DNA from: Billgrantia tianxiuensis
Lineage (GTDB): Bacteria > Pseudomonadota > Gammaproteobacteria > Pseudomonadales > Halomonadaceae
Direction: 5' to 3'
DNA: 64,000 bases
NCBI RefSeq assembly: GCF_009834345.1
Contig: NZ_CP035042.1
Span: forward strand, 3,038,001-3,102,000
Numbering within the stretch: the stretch's first letter is position 1; every line of letters starts with the position of its first letter. Shown one piece after another: positions 27,763 to 38,187 of the stretch. Below the pieces are notes generated by a model. It had not been told where the DNA came from and ran no database searches. It saw only the letters and a list, made by a program, of their open reading frames with translations. The position numbers and the translations under genes are program-made.

Positions 27763-27982
27763 ATATCTCATCCTCCGACCCGTTCTGTCGTTGGATAGCA
27801 AATGCACCCAACTAGTTAGCTCACATCGAGAGCCAACATTTCCTTGCATAGACAGATTAGGCCAGCCCCCAATTGTCCAGCCATGGAAAAAAAAGCTGGT
27901 TTACAATGAATTACCGACTGGTTTTCATCACTCATGAGATAGCGACTTAGCCACACGCACTTGCCTAAACGAAGTGGTACGC

Positions 27983-29895
27983 CTACCAGAATCGTCTCAA
28001 CCAGATTTCAAGAGACAGGGTCGGCCAGAGGTCGAAGCTGGGCGCCTCGCCGCGTACGAAGCGCATGAAGCGGTCTCGAAGGATCGCTTCGTCGATGAAC
28101 CCCATCTCGGCACAGCGGCTATGGGTCATCAGGCCGAGCACCTTGTCGTAGGCCTTGTCACGCAGCGCAGCGAAGTAAAGGGGTTCGGGGAAACCTTGCC
28201 GATCGAGCCGATGGCTTCGATCGGCATGATGCCCGCCATGGCTCGTCTCGCCAGCCGTTTCACCTCGATGACACTATCGACACTGTACTGGGGGCAGGCG
28301 AGAATGAACTCGGCGATGCGCCTGTCGCTCCAGGGGTCGGCATTGCCCACGCCATGCATGGCGGTGATGCGCTCGGCGTAAGTCATCCCCTGCTGGACCA
28401 GCGGCGAGAAGACATGGATGTAACGCTCCCGTGGGGCGCGGCGTGACCAGTTCGCCGCCTCGGCTCGCACGGGTTCGACCTCTGGCAATCCGGCCCGGTG
28501 CAGAAAGCCCAGGGAGACATAGGACTCCGCGCGCCTTATCGGCCCCCGCCGTGGCTTGCGCGATGAACCGAAGCATCGAGCGGCGTGCAAGCCACGGGCG
28601 AGACGGCTCCCCCCCAGGAGATCCGACAGCATGGGCCGCACCAAGTAGCGGGATAGGGTAGAGGCACGCGGCAGCGAAGTTATCCTCGACAGAGCTTCCA
28701 ACTCACGCCATGCCCTATGAAAATGGCCAGCCAGCAGCATACCGGGCACGTCGCTGACTGCTCCCCCACAGATGACATCACCGCGTGAGCCATAGAACAT
28801 CACGCTGACCCGATCAGCCGCCGCCGCAGCCAGGGAACGGTCCAGGAAGGGCTGAAACATCGAGAAGAAAGGATCATCCTCATGGGGCTGGTTGGCAGCC
28901 TCCTCGACCAGGGGGTAGGTCTCCTCCGCCGGGACCTCGTGGACCGGCATGCCGAAATGATCCGCAATACGATAGATGTTCTCGCGTTCGTCGCATTCCG
29001 GCAGCTCGGAGAAGATCCAACTGTAGGCGCGCATCGGCGGCACGGCCTCCCCTTGCTGGCGGAGCCAGCCCGCCACCGAGGCGACACAGGTGGAGTCGAC
29101 TCCGCCGCTCAGGCTCATGCCCACCGGGCTCCGGGCACGCAAGCGACAGCGTACCGCCTCCGTCAACAGCTCGCGCAGCTGATCGGCATAGGCCCTCTCG
29201 TTGCGGTAGCGAAGGCGTCGCTCTGGATCCGGAGCCCAGAAGCACCGACTGCGCTTACGCCCCGCCATATCGATCACCACTTCCTCGGCGGGCTTGAGCT
29301 CCTCTATCCCCTCATAGAAGACCTGTCCCGGCGGCGTCTGCATGCCGCACAGGTGCCAACCGACGGCCTGCTCATTCAAGCGGCGCGGCACACCGTTCAC
29401 CGCCAGGATCTGCCGGACCTCGGTGGCAAACAGTACCCGCCCTGGCTCGATCCGATAGTACAGGGAGCGCATGCCCAGGGGGTCTCGACCCAGGTGCAGC
29501 TCACGATGGCCGGCATCCCAGAGCACATAGGCAAAGTCCCCAAGCAGCCGTGCGGCCCCCTGCTCGCCGGCATGGAGCAGCATACCCAGCATGAGCTCGG
29601 CGTCCATTGCCACCCCGGCATGAAGATGGGGGCTCACGCCGGCACAGTCATCGCGGTTATCGAGGCGTGCATCGGCCGCGAACAGTAGGCCATGCTCCGG
29701 CACGACCACCGGGCGGCATGCACCGGTACCGTCGGGCGTCGTATCCAGTGACAGGCAGGCGACTCCCACCGGCCCCTCGCAGTAATACTCGACACCGTCG
29801 GGGCCTCGGTAGACGACCCGTGACGCCATCAGCTCCAGCTCGGCACGACTGACCGAGACGCCATCGAGACGAATGATCCCGCAGATACCGCTCAC
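27983..29895 (-). CDS. Lasso cyclase (asparagine-synthetase-like, C protein), frameshifted as given
   Basis: ATP-dependent macrolactam synthetase that adenylates the ring Asp and joins it to the core N-terminus. Starts at GTG 29895 (GGAGG ten bases upstream), reading MSGICGIIRLDG with the glutaminase Cys. The PP-loop SLSGGVDSTC lies in the synthetase half. As printed the frame ends early near 28129; adding one base at the GGGG run 28180-28183 continues it through LYFAALRDKAYDKVL to a stop at 27983, 637 residues, normal for lasso C proteins. First gene of the truA-side half of the locus, 87 bases after the end of a small unsupported ORF. Confidence 0.85.
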
Positions 29896-30142
29896 CGGGG
29901 ATGGACCTCCCACAGGCTGCTAAGGCAACGCCTCAGGAACACCAAGCAGATGGCTGACCGGCACCACACGGTCCGCCACCCCGCCTACCCGGTAATCACC
30001 AAGGATGCAGGTCATGGCACACAAATTCACCATATGGCTACACAATGTAGCAAATAAGATCGCCGTGCCAAGTTGCACCCAGCATGGAGCTTCCCATGCG
30101 TCATGGGCAACAGTGAACTCGCTCAGGTAGGGACGTTCCCCT

Positions 30143-31051
30143 TTACCCGAGTACCCGAGGTTCACCGCGCCGAAACTCGACCATAGGACAGTCCGGCAGT
30201 TCGCGCCCTCCGGTCCATTCGCCCAGGAAGGCCAGCAGGTTCGGCCCCAGGGGCTCCTGCGGCAATCCCCAGGCTTCGTCATAGAGCGAGTCGACGAAGT
30301 GCAGCCCACAGGCGGGCGCCGTGACATCGGCAAGGGTGCGGTCCTTCAGCGCCAGCAACTCAGCCAGATAGTCGTCGCCACGCTCGCCGCGTCCCACGCT
30401 GACCAGGGCGCCGACGATGTTGCGAATCATGTGATGCAGAAAGGCATTACCCTGCACGTCGATGACGACCAACGGACCGTGGCGATGCACCTCGATGAAG
30501 TGCAGATGGCGCCAGGGTGTCTTCGACTGGCAGCCCGCTGCCCGGAAGCTGGAAAAATCGTGCTCGCCTACCAACGCCTGGGCTGCGCGATGCATGGCCC
30601 CGGCATCCAGTGGGTCGCGGCACCAGGTTACGTTGGCGCGCTCCAGCACCGGCCGGCTCGGCTGGTTGAGAATGACGTAGCGATAACGGCGCGCCAGCGC
30701 CTTGAAGCGGGCGTGGAAATCGTCGGGCACTTCGCGCACCCAACGCACCGCGATATCGCGCGCCAGGTTGGCGTTGACACCGAATACCCAGGCCTTCTGC
30801 GAGCGAGGCGCAGGGGCGTCGAAATGCACGATCTGGCGCGTAGCGTGCACCCCGGTATCAGTACGCCCGCTGGCATGTACCTTGACCGGCAGGCTTGCCA
30901 CCTTGGAGAGCGCTCGCTCCAGCTCGGCCTGAACCGAGGGGGCATGCTTGAGCCGCTGCCAGCCGCAGTAAGCGCTGCCGTCATATTCCACTCCCATGGC
31001 CAAACGGCCACTCAGGGGATGACGATCGTCGAGAGGTCGGAACAGGGTCAT
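30143..31051 (-). CDS. truA: tRNA pseudouridine(38-40) synthase
   Basis: Modifies U38-U40 in the tRNA anticodon stem. 302 residues from ATG 31051. The catalytic Asp is in ASGRTDTGVHA; MGVEYDGSAYCGWQ at the start and GNAFLHHMIRNIVG near the end are standard. The C-terminal 30 residues extend a little past the E. coli protein. Lies 160 bases after asd. In related genomes fimV usually separates asd from truA and trpF follows truA; here neither holds. Confidence 0.94.
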   Translation of the reverse strand: MTLFRPLDDRHPLSGRLAMGVEYDGSAYCGWQRLKHAPSVQAELERALSKVASLPVKVHASGRTDTGVHATRQIVHFDAPAPRSQKAWVFGVNANLARDIAVRWVREVPDDFHARFKALARRYRYVILNQPSRPVLERANVTWCRDPLDAGAMHRAAQALVGEHDFSSFRAAGCQSKTPWRHLHFIEVHRHGPLVVIDVQGNAFLHHMIRNIVGALVSVGRGERGDDYLAELLALKDRTLADVTAPACGLHFVDSLYDEAWGLPQEPLGPNLLAFLGEWTGGRELPDCPMVEFRRGEPRVLG

Positions 31052-31160
31052 GCCACCGTCAGAGTCGATAATGTGAGAACAATACCTGCGCCTCGTCGCG
31101 CAGGAGGGAATCCCGGCCCCGCCGCACAGACGCTGCAGCACCGGGCGAGCGCGCTCCAAA

Positions 31161-31190
31161 ACGGGGCATCTCCTGCAGGAGATGCCCCGT
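31161..31190 (-). terminator. Perfect 30-bp palindromic terminator after asd
   Basis: The whole stretch is its own reverse complement (ACGGGGCATCTCC, TGCA, GGAGATGCCCCGT), 20 bases after the asd stop, and on the minus strand is followed by TTTTGG. Separates asd from truA transcription. Confidence 0.88.
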
Positions 31191-31210
31191 CAATGCCACT
31201 GCAACGAGAA

Positions 31211-32323
31211 TTACTGCTCGCGCAGGATCTTCAGCATGCGCTTGAGCGGTTCGGCTGCGCCCCACAACAGCTGATCGCCAACAGTGAAGGCCGAGAGGTA
31301 CTCGCCGCCCATGTTCAGCTTGCGCAGACGCCCCACCGGAATGGACAGCGTACCGGTGACAGCGGCCGGTGTCAGGCCGGCAATGGTGGCTTCCTTGTCG
31401 TTGGGAATCACCTTCACCCACTCGTTGTGCTTGGCGATGCGCTCCTCGATTTCATCTAACGGCACATCCTTCTTCAACTTGATGGTGAAGGCCTGGCTGT
31501 GCGAGCGCATGGCGCCGATGCGTACGCACAGACCATCGATCGGGATCGGGTTGGATTGCAGACCGAGGATCTTGTTGCTCTCGACGCTGCCCTTCCACTC
31601 CTCGCGGCTCTGACCATTGTCGAGCTTGGTGTCGATCCACGGCAGCAGGCTGCCAGCCAGAGGGGCGGTGAAGTTGTCGACCGGGAAATCACGGCCCTGC
31701 ATGGCCGCGGCCACCTTGCGGTCGATGTCCAGGATCGCACTGGAAGGATTGTCGAGCTCGGTCTTGACCACGTCGCGCAGTGCGCCCATCTGATTGAGCA
31801 GCTCGCGCATGTGCTTGGCACCGGAGCCGGAGGCGGCCTGATAGGTCATGGAAGTCATCCATTCGATCAGGTCGGCCTCGAACAGCCCGCCCAGTCCCAT
31901 CAACATCAGGCTGACGGTGCAGTTACCGCCGACGAAGGTCTTGGCACCACGCGCAAGTTGCGCATCGATGACGTGACGGTTGACAGGATCGAGCACGATG
32001 GTCGCCTCGTCCTCCATGCGCAGGGTGCTGGCGGCATCGATCCAGTAACCCTTCCAACCACTGCCGCGCAGATCGCCGTAGACCTGCTTGGTATAGTCGC
32101 CACCCTGACAGGTGATCACCACATCCAGCGCCTTGAGCTCGTCGATGTCGGTGGCATCCTTCAGCGGAGGTACGTCCACGCCGATGTCGGGGCCGGGTTG
32201 ACCGACCTGGGAGGTGGTGAAGAAGATGGGCTCGATGCCATCGAAGTCTCCATCCTCCTGCATGCGTTGCATGAGCACGGAGCCCACCATGCCACGCCAT
32301 CCGACGAAACCGACTTTCAACAT
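31211..32323 (-). CDS. asd: Aspartate-semialdehyde dehydrogenase
   Basis: Reduces aspartyl phosphate to the semialdehyde, the branch point to lysine, diaminopimelate, methionine, threonine and, in halophiles, ectoine. 370 residues from ATG 32323 (AGGAGG nine bases upstream). N-terminal NADP site [14 protein letters not shown], active-site Cys in [10 protein letters not shown], and catalytic His region [13 protein letters not shown] mark the gammaproteobacterial Asd1 type. Normally directly after leuB; here 4.5 kb of lasso genes lie between them. Confidence 0.95.
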   Translation of the reverse strand: MLKVGFVGWRGMVGSVLMQRMQEDGDFDGIEPIFFTTSQVGQPGPDIGVDVPPLKDATDIDELKALDVVITCQGGDYTKQVYGDLRGSGWKGYWIDAASTLRMEDEATIVLDPVNRHVIDAQLARGAKTFVGGNCTVSLMLMGLGGLFEADLIEWMTSMTYQAASGSGAKHMRELLNQMGALRDVVKTELDNPSSAILDIDRKVAAAMQGRDFPVDNFTAPLAGSLLPWIDTKLDNGQSREEWKGSVESNKILGLQSNPIPIDGLCVRIGAMRSHSQAFTIKLKKDVPLDEIEERIAKHNEWVKVIPNDKEATIAGLTPAAVTGTLSIPVGRLRKLNMGGEYLSAFTVGDQLLWGAAEPLKRMLKILREQ

Positions 32324-32431
32324 GTGTGAAGTCCTCCTGGAAAGTATGAGGCCAATAGTATACACGACCCGGGCTCACCTCGCAGGCGAGCCCGAGCCCA
32401 GGGTAACGGCAGTGGTATGAGTTGGCGCTAA

Positions 32432-32556
32432 GCACGCATCGAAAGCCGCCAGCGCCGCACCGCCCATTTCGCGGGGGGAAACGGTGCGCATGCCCTCCGT
32501 GGCAATATCCGTCGTCCGCAGGCTCTCGTCCAGCACTTTCCCCATGCGGTACTCGA
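32432..32556 (-). pseudogene. Remnant of a leuB 3' end
   Basis: The minus-strand reading GKVLDESLRTTDIATEG, MRTVSPREMG and AALAAFDA matches the last 40 residues of the intact LeuB at 36909 ([36 protein letters not shown]). The DNA is roughly 80% alike by eye over 120 bp. No LeuB core precedes it. It has no stop at the usual place and runs into intergenic sequence. Together with the real leuB it brackets the inserted nucleotidyltransferase-ABC-B1-B2 segment. Confidence 0.8.
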
Positions 32557-32704
32557 CGCCGGGGCGATCGGACTCGTGGCGTGAGCCGTGCTGCCAAGCG
32601 CCAGGCGACCGCCAGCAGCGCGGCTACCTGGCAAAGCCCCCAAAGTGTCATATCAAGTAACAGTATGCCTTCCGGCAGCTGGCACAACATTGGCCTGAAC
32701 TCTT
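32557..32704. other. Intergenic stretch between the leuB remnant and the 17-bp repeats
   Basis: About 150 bp at the edge of the inserted segment. A short minus-strand reading with a hydrophobic stretch (LWGLCQVAALLAVAW) begins here but runs out of frame into the leuB remnant, so I do not call it a gene. No clear promoter seen. Confidence 0.4.
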
Positions 32705-32772
32705 TTTTCGAACCACTAGGCTTTTCGAACCACCAGGCTTTCCGAACCACCAGGCTTTCCGAACCACCAGGC
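32705..32772. repeat. Four 17-bp tandem repeats before the nucleotidyltransferase gene
   Basis: Unit TTTCCGAACCACCAGGC; the last two copies are identical, the second differs at one position and the first at two. The array ends 23 bases before the ATG at 32796, so it lies in the 5' leader of the nucleotidyltransferase-ABC operon. Could be a regulator-binding array or a product of local duplication. Confidence 0.88.
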
Positions 32773-32795
32773 CTACCATCTGGAGGATCGCAGCG

Positions 32796-34000
32796 ATGCT
32801 TCACGACAGTGCCTGCCCTATCTCTCCCCCGCCGGCGCTACGCTTGCTGTTTCTCCTCGCCAGGCTAAAGCTCTCGAAGCTCCAGGAGCATGAAGCGAAC
32901 GCTCTCTGTTCCCGCATTGAGGACTGGACGGAACTGACGTGCCTTGCCCAGGACACTTTCGTACTGCCTCTCGTCTATCACCACCTGAGCCGGCTCTCGC
33001 CGCCCTCCCTGCCCCAGAACCAAATGGCGCAGCTGCGGAGTCAATGCCTGATGAGCGTGGCTCAAAACCTGGGGATCGCGGCCGAGCAAAAACGGCTCGT
33101 GCATGAACTCCTCGTCCCACTGGATGTCCCCTATCTTTTTTTCAAGGGTCCCGCACTCGCCGCTCGCTACTACGATGACCCAGGCATGAGATGCTGCGGC
33201 GACATCGACCTGTTGGTCCCCCGCAGCCGAATGCCCGACCTGCTCGCCGCAGCTCTCCAGAGTGGTTATCAACCCAGCGATCCGCCGTGGCTGACCTCAG
33301 ACAGGACCGCGCTGGATTTTGCCGTCGGTCGCCAATCCGTCATCAACATCCTGACTCCTGCGGGGATCGAGGTGGAAGTGCACTGCCAGTTGGACAAGCA
33401 AGCCGCACTCTATGATACCGAGGCTCTCCTCGCGGCCCGGGAAACACTGCAAGCGGGTGACACCACCCTCCATGTCATGCCGACAAACGAACTGTTCGTT
33501 TATCTCTGCTTGCACAACACGCGCCACTACTGGTCGCACCTGCACTGGCTGGTCGACCTGGATGCACTGCAACGTCATCCCGACTTCAACCTGACTGCCG
33601 TCTACGCCTGTGCCAGGAAGCGCGGCCTGACCTCAACCGTAGACGCCAGCCTGGAACTCAACAGCGCGCTGGCCAATCCCGATCTGGATGAAGCAATAGA
33701 CAAGCTCAGTCGGCAGGGGCGTGAGCTGTATCAGGCCTGCCTAACCACTCTCCAAGGAGGGCTCGAGGCCGAACTGACATTACGACGCAAGCGGCCCGCC
33801 CCGAGTTTGCCTTCGACTGGCAAACTACCCGTCACTATCGGATCAGGAGTCGTTTACGGCGATGGGTACAACCCTTTCGACCCAGCTACTTTGACTATGC
33901 CAGCCGCCCCCTGCCACCAGGCTGGCAATGGCTCTATTACGTCACGCACCCCTGCCGGAAGCTGCGCAGCCTGATTACATCGAGAAGGTCGCACCCATGA
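32796..34000 (+). CDS. Nucleotidyltransferase-fold protein of the lasso locus, frameshifted as given
   Basis: Resembles the uncharacterised nucleotidyltransferase family (NTP_transf_5 type) often found in lasso clusters. The FFKGPALAARYYDDPGMR stretch and the metal-binding GDIDLLVP motif (about residue 130) are present. After the CCCC run 33799-33802 the printed frame degenerates; one added base restores FAFDWQTTRHYRIRSRL and PGWQWLYYVTHPCRKLRS to a stop at 34000, 401 residues. Probably attaches a nucleotide or similar group to the peptide or to a carrier; no substrate is known. Upstream of the ABC exporter, 22 bases apart. Confidence 0.75.
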
Positions 34001-34022
34001 CTCCTACCAGGGCCAGGCAAAA

Positions 34023-35843
34023 ATGGTGAACCTCAGGAAGCTGCTGGCTCCCGTCGATACCCTGAGAGCCATTCTTCCCCTGCTGTGGGTAAGCAGCCGG
34101 AAGTGGACGCTGCTGAGCACGCTGTTCATGGCAATGGAAGCGTGCCTGGGCCTCGCCACTCTCTACTTGCTGAAGCAGTTGGTCGACGTGGTCACCCAAC
34201 TTCTTGGCGACGCTGCCTCGGCGGGCAGCTTCACCCCCGTATTGTGGTATGTCGCCCTGACCGGCATCACGACGCTTGCCTTCATAGCGGCACGCGCCTT
34301 GTCGAATCTCGCCAAGGAGATACAGTCGTTGCTGGTGGCTGACCATATTGACCAGGAGATACATGCCAGGGCGGTAACGGCCGATCTCGCGTTCTATGAA
34401 AGCCCGCGCTACTTCGACACTCTCGAACGCGCCCGGGAGGCGGGCAGCCATCGGCCGGTCCAGGTGGTGAGCAACCTCATGATGCTCGTCCGCAACTGCA
34501 TCATGCTGACGGCCATTGCGGCGTTGATTCTTTCGCTCAATTGGTTGCTGGTACCGGTCCTGGCGATCGCCATCGTTCCGGCACTGCTGGTGAGGCTGCA
34601 TTTCACCAGGCATCTTTACGACTGGCAGCATCGGCGTACGCAGATGGAGCGTCGCGCCGGCTATCTCGATTGGCTGATGACCTCTGACCACCATGCCAAG
34701 GAGCTGCGCCTCTACCAGTTGGGCGATCATCTAAGAGGCTGCTACGGCAGGCTACGCAGCCAGATCCGGCAGGAACGCCTGAACATCACCCAGCGACGCA
34801 CACGAGTCGAAGTGGCTGTGGGTGCCATCGCCACCATCGCCTTCTTCAGTGCCCTGGCCTACCTCGCCTGGCAAACGGCAGAGGGTCGCAACAGTGTCGG
34901 CGACCTGGTTCTGTTCCTGCTGATATTTCAGCGCGCCCAATCCATGGGGCAGGAGTTGGTCCATCAATTGTCCAATCTCTACGAAGACCACCTTTACATG
35001 GGGTTGCTGATCGAGTTCCTGGCCATTCGCCCGGTCATCGCCGACCCGGCTTCCCCCGTTCCCCTGCCCGACCCGATGCGCGAGGGAATCCGGTTTCACG
35101 ACGTCAGCTTTCACTACCCCGGATGCACCACTCCCGTTCTACGTCATATCGATCTCAGCATCGCCCCGGGGCAGATCGTGGCGCTAGTAGGCACCAATGG
35201 ATCCGGCAAGACGTCATTGATCAAGCTGCTCTGCCGTCTCTACGACCCAACGACAGGCGAGATTACCTTGGATGGCGTGGACATACGCGACTACGGGCTT
35301 GAAGCCTACCGTCGTCTGTTCAGCGTTATCTTCCAGGATTATTCTCACTACGCCGAATCGGCACGGGAGAACATTCGCTTTGGCGATATCCAGGCGCCTT
35401 GCGACACCCCCGCCGTGCAAACGGCGGCACTCAAGGCCGATGCCGATGGCTTCATACAGGAGCTGTCCGCCGGCTACGATACTCCCCTGACCCGCATGTT
35501 CGATGACGGCCAGGAGATCAGTATCGGACAGTGGCAGAAGGTCGCCCTGGCGCGGGCCTTCATGCAGCAGTCCAGCGTGATCATTCTCGACGAGCCTACC
35601 AGCGCCCTGGATCCGGGTGCCGAGTTCAAGTTGTTCGAGAGTTTTCGAGAACGGATCGATCACCGAGCCGCCCTCATCATCAGCCACCGGCTTTCCACCG
35701 TAAGAATGGCTGACCATATCTACGTCATGGAACAAGGTGTGATCCACGAGAGTGGGACCCATGACGAGCTGATCAAGCGAGGAGGCATCTACTGCCGTTT
35801 GTTCAACCAACAGGCCCACCACTATCGCGAAGTGGACGCCTGA
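34023..35843 (+). CDS. Lasso peptide ABC exporter (D protein)
   Basis: 606-residue half-transporter: about six membrane helices in residues 20-300, then the ATPase domain. Walker A is GTNGSGKTS, the signature motif is SIGQWQKVALARA (Q where G is common), Walker B is VIILDEPTSALD, and the H-loop is ISHRLST. No N-terminal C39 peptidase domain, as expected when B2 removes the leader. Would dimerise and export the mature lasso peptide, also giving immunity. Second gene of the plus-strand pair, convergent with B1. Confidence 0.88.
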   Translation: MVNLRKLLAPVDTLRAILPLLWVSSRKWTLLSTLFMAMEACLGLATLYLLKQLVDVVTQLLGDAASAGSFTPVLWYVALTGITTLAFIAARALSNLAKEIQSLLVADHIDQEIHARAVTADLAFYESPRYFDTLERAREAGSHRPVQVVSNLMMLVRNCIMLTAIAALILSLNWLLVPVLAIAIVPALLVRLHFTRHLYDWQHRRTQMERRAGYLDWLMTSDHHAKELRLYQLGDHLRGCYGRLRSQIRQERLNITQRRTRVEVAVGAIATIAFFSALAYLAWQTAEGRNSVGDLVLFLLIFQRAQSMGQELVHQLSNLYEDHLYMGLLIEFLAIRPVIADPASPVPLPDPMREGIRFHDVSFHYPGCTTPVLRHIDLSIAPGQIVALVGTNGSGKTSLIKLLCRLYDPTTGEITLDGVDIRDYGLEAYRRLFSVIFQDYSHYAESARENIRFGDIQAPCDTPAVQTAALKADADGFIQELSAGYDTPLTRMFDDGQEISIGQWQKVALARAFMQQSSVIILDEPTSALDPGAEFKLFESFRERIDHRAALIISHRLSTVRMADHIYVMEQGVIHESGTHDELIKRGGIYCRLFNQQAHHYREVDA

Positions 35844-35855
35844 AATCGTCTCCGA

Positions 35856-36128
35856 TCAGCAGGCCACCACCAGCCCTTCCGTCTCGAGCTGCTCCAGGAA
35901 CTGCAATACGTCGCGCTCACAGGTTTCGCGCTCGACTGTGAACTCGGCCAGGAGCTGGTTGCAAATTCCAGAGACGCTCATCTCGTCCTGAATCAGGCTC
36001 CAGATACGTCCTCCTACTGCCTGAGTACCGTAGTACATGCCCCGTTCGGCATTGAACAGGACCAGATCGTCATTTACCTGAGAAGCGAGCAACGACGGAT
36101 GCCGCTTCACCACCGTGGTCATCTTCAT
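35856..36128 (-). CDS. Lasso B1 protein (PqqD-like RiPP recognition element)
   Basis: 90 residues. A winged-helix PqqD-like fold: LLASQVNDDLVLFNAERGMYYG beta hairpins cut by a turn, then VGGRIWSLI and the helix FLEQLETEGLVV. Binds the YxxP leader of the precursor and presents it to B2. It is a second RRE besides the one fused to the phosphoribosyltransferase-like protein. The start ATG 36128 has GGGAG about ten bases upstream. Ends 12 bases from the exporter stop on the other strand. Confidence 0.88.
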   Translation of the reverse strand: MKMTTVVKRHPSLLASQVNDDLVLFNAERGMYYGTQAVGGRIWSLIQDEMSVSGICNQLLAEFTVERETCERDVLQFLEQLETEGLVVAC

Positions 36129-36334
36129 TCTTCGTTGACTCCCTGATAGCGCCGGACGATACGTGAAGAATTGTTTCTTCGGGTTGGCGCATCAAGGCAA
36201 GGCGCACCACCTTTTAGCACTAGGCAGAAGAGGTGGGAGATTCCCTATCGGCAGGCTGAGGTTTAGCCCTCTGAGAGAGTGGGCGAGACCACTCAGTCGA
36301 CTGGCAAGAACTCATGTGGCCGGGTGTGCCATTA

Positions 36335-36811
36335 TCAGGCCGCTCTCTCCCTGACGGGGTAGCAGCGCACGAAACTGGAAAGTGCAACGTAGGGTTCGTC
36401 CTGGTGTCCCAGGATCACCCCGCCGGCGTCCCTTACCCAGGCATGAGCCTTGAAGGTGGGGCGGCGCTGGGCATCCTGCTCTGTCAGGGTGCCCAGCACC
36501 AGGCAGGAAGATATCCGTCGCCGATGCATCATCCACTGAGCCGCCATGGCCAGCATGAGGCAGGTAAATGGCTCACCCATGCGCGAATTGAGGGCTCTTA
36601 TCGACCAGCAGATCTCAAGCGCTCGAGAATCGCGATCGACGGCGTCCAGTTCAACCTCCCCCGCTGCCTGGTGGCCCAACCAGCGCGACCAGAAGCGAAA
36701 CGGCAGGCCGCGAACCAACACCCAGGCCAAGGCCAACCACAGGGAACTCTCCAGTAGCAGAGCCTTGCGATGCCAAGGCAAGCGAACGAAACGGCGGAGG
36801 GTCTTCAACAT
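36335..36811 (-). CDS. Lasso B2 leader peptidase (transglutaminase-like)
   Basis: 158 residues from ATG 36811, with GGA six to eight bases upstream. Cysteine-protease fold of the transglutaminase family: catalytic Cys84 in PFTCLMLAMAAQWMM, catalytic His123 in FKAHAWV, and an acidic residue following in GHQDEP. The size and the AQWMMHRRRI and AHAWVRDAGG motifs are typical lasso B2. It cleaves the leader so that the cyclase can act on the freed N-terminus. 206 bp separates it from B1, more than usual; I see no convincing gene there. Confidence 0.88.
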   Translation of the reverse strand: MLKTLRRFVRLPWHRKALLLESSLWLALAWVLVRGLPFRFWSRWLGHQAAGEVELDAVDRDSRALEICWSIRALNSRMGEPFTCLMLAMAAQWMMHRRRISSCLVLGTLTEQDAQRRPTFKAHAWVRDAGGVILGHQDEPYVALSSFVRCYPVRERAA

Positions 36812-36908
36812 GGTGAGTTCCATCGACGTACTTGTCACAAGCGTAGTCGAGAAACCCAACTCAGCGAAAAGCCCTCCGCCGCGGATCAATGCTGCCTGAC
36901 ATCAACCA

Positions 36909-37988
<1,080 letters not shown>

Positions 37989-38053
37989 CGTTGCTTCCTT
38001 GGTTAACTACCAACGTCGCAAGCGGGGCGCCGGGGGCAGGCCGGAGAGGAGGT

Positions 38054-38124
38054 CTTTTGCCATGGATGGCAAAAGTAGCGCCCAAGGACGGGTTCACAGC
38101 GCCTCCTCGCAGGCCTGCCGCCGG
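38054..38124 (-). repeat. Structured intergenic repeat, copy A
   Basis: Between leuD and leuB. Read on the minus strand it shares GCGAGGAGGCGCTGTGAA and then GCGCTAC with copy B at 40362, and ends in a near-continuous inverted repeat CTTTTGCCAT-GG-ATGGCAAAAG (38054-38075). The conserved block plus a palindrome suggests a small dispersed element of the REP/MITE kind. Confidence 0.72.
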
Positions 38125-38187
38125 ATCAGCCCCGCGGGGTGATGGGGATCGGCCCCGCACCAGCGACAGATGCAAAGTTAAGAGCGT

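Noticed and set aside
27825..27935. 36-codon minus-strand frame between cyclase and precursor, considered as a second precursor
   Set aside because: No YxxP leader pattern, no ribosome site, and no Asp/Glu at ring position 7-9 after a Thr.
29918..30030. Short minus-strand frame (MVNLCAMTCILGDYRVGG...) just before the lasso cyclase
   Set aside because: No ribosome site, no leader motif and no recognisable fold; may be chance or a relic between truA and the cyclase.
31161..31190. Perfect palindrome after asd considered as a recombination or att site
   Set aside because: Position, GC content and the following T tract on the minus strand fit a terminator.
36129..36334. Gap between B2 and B1 searched for a further precursor
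   Set aside because: Only a 31-codon Ser/Pro-rich frame without ribosome site or leader motif.
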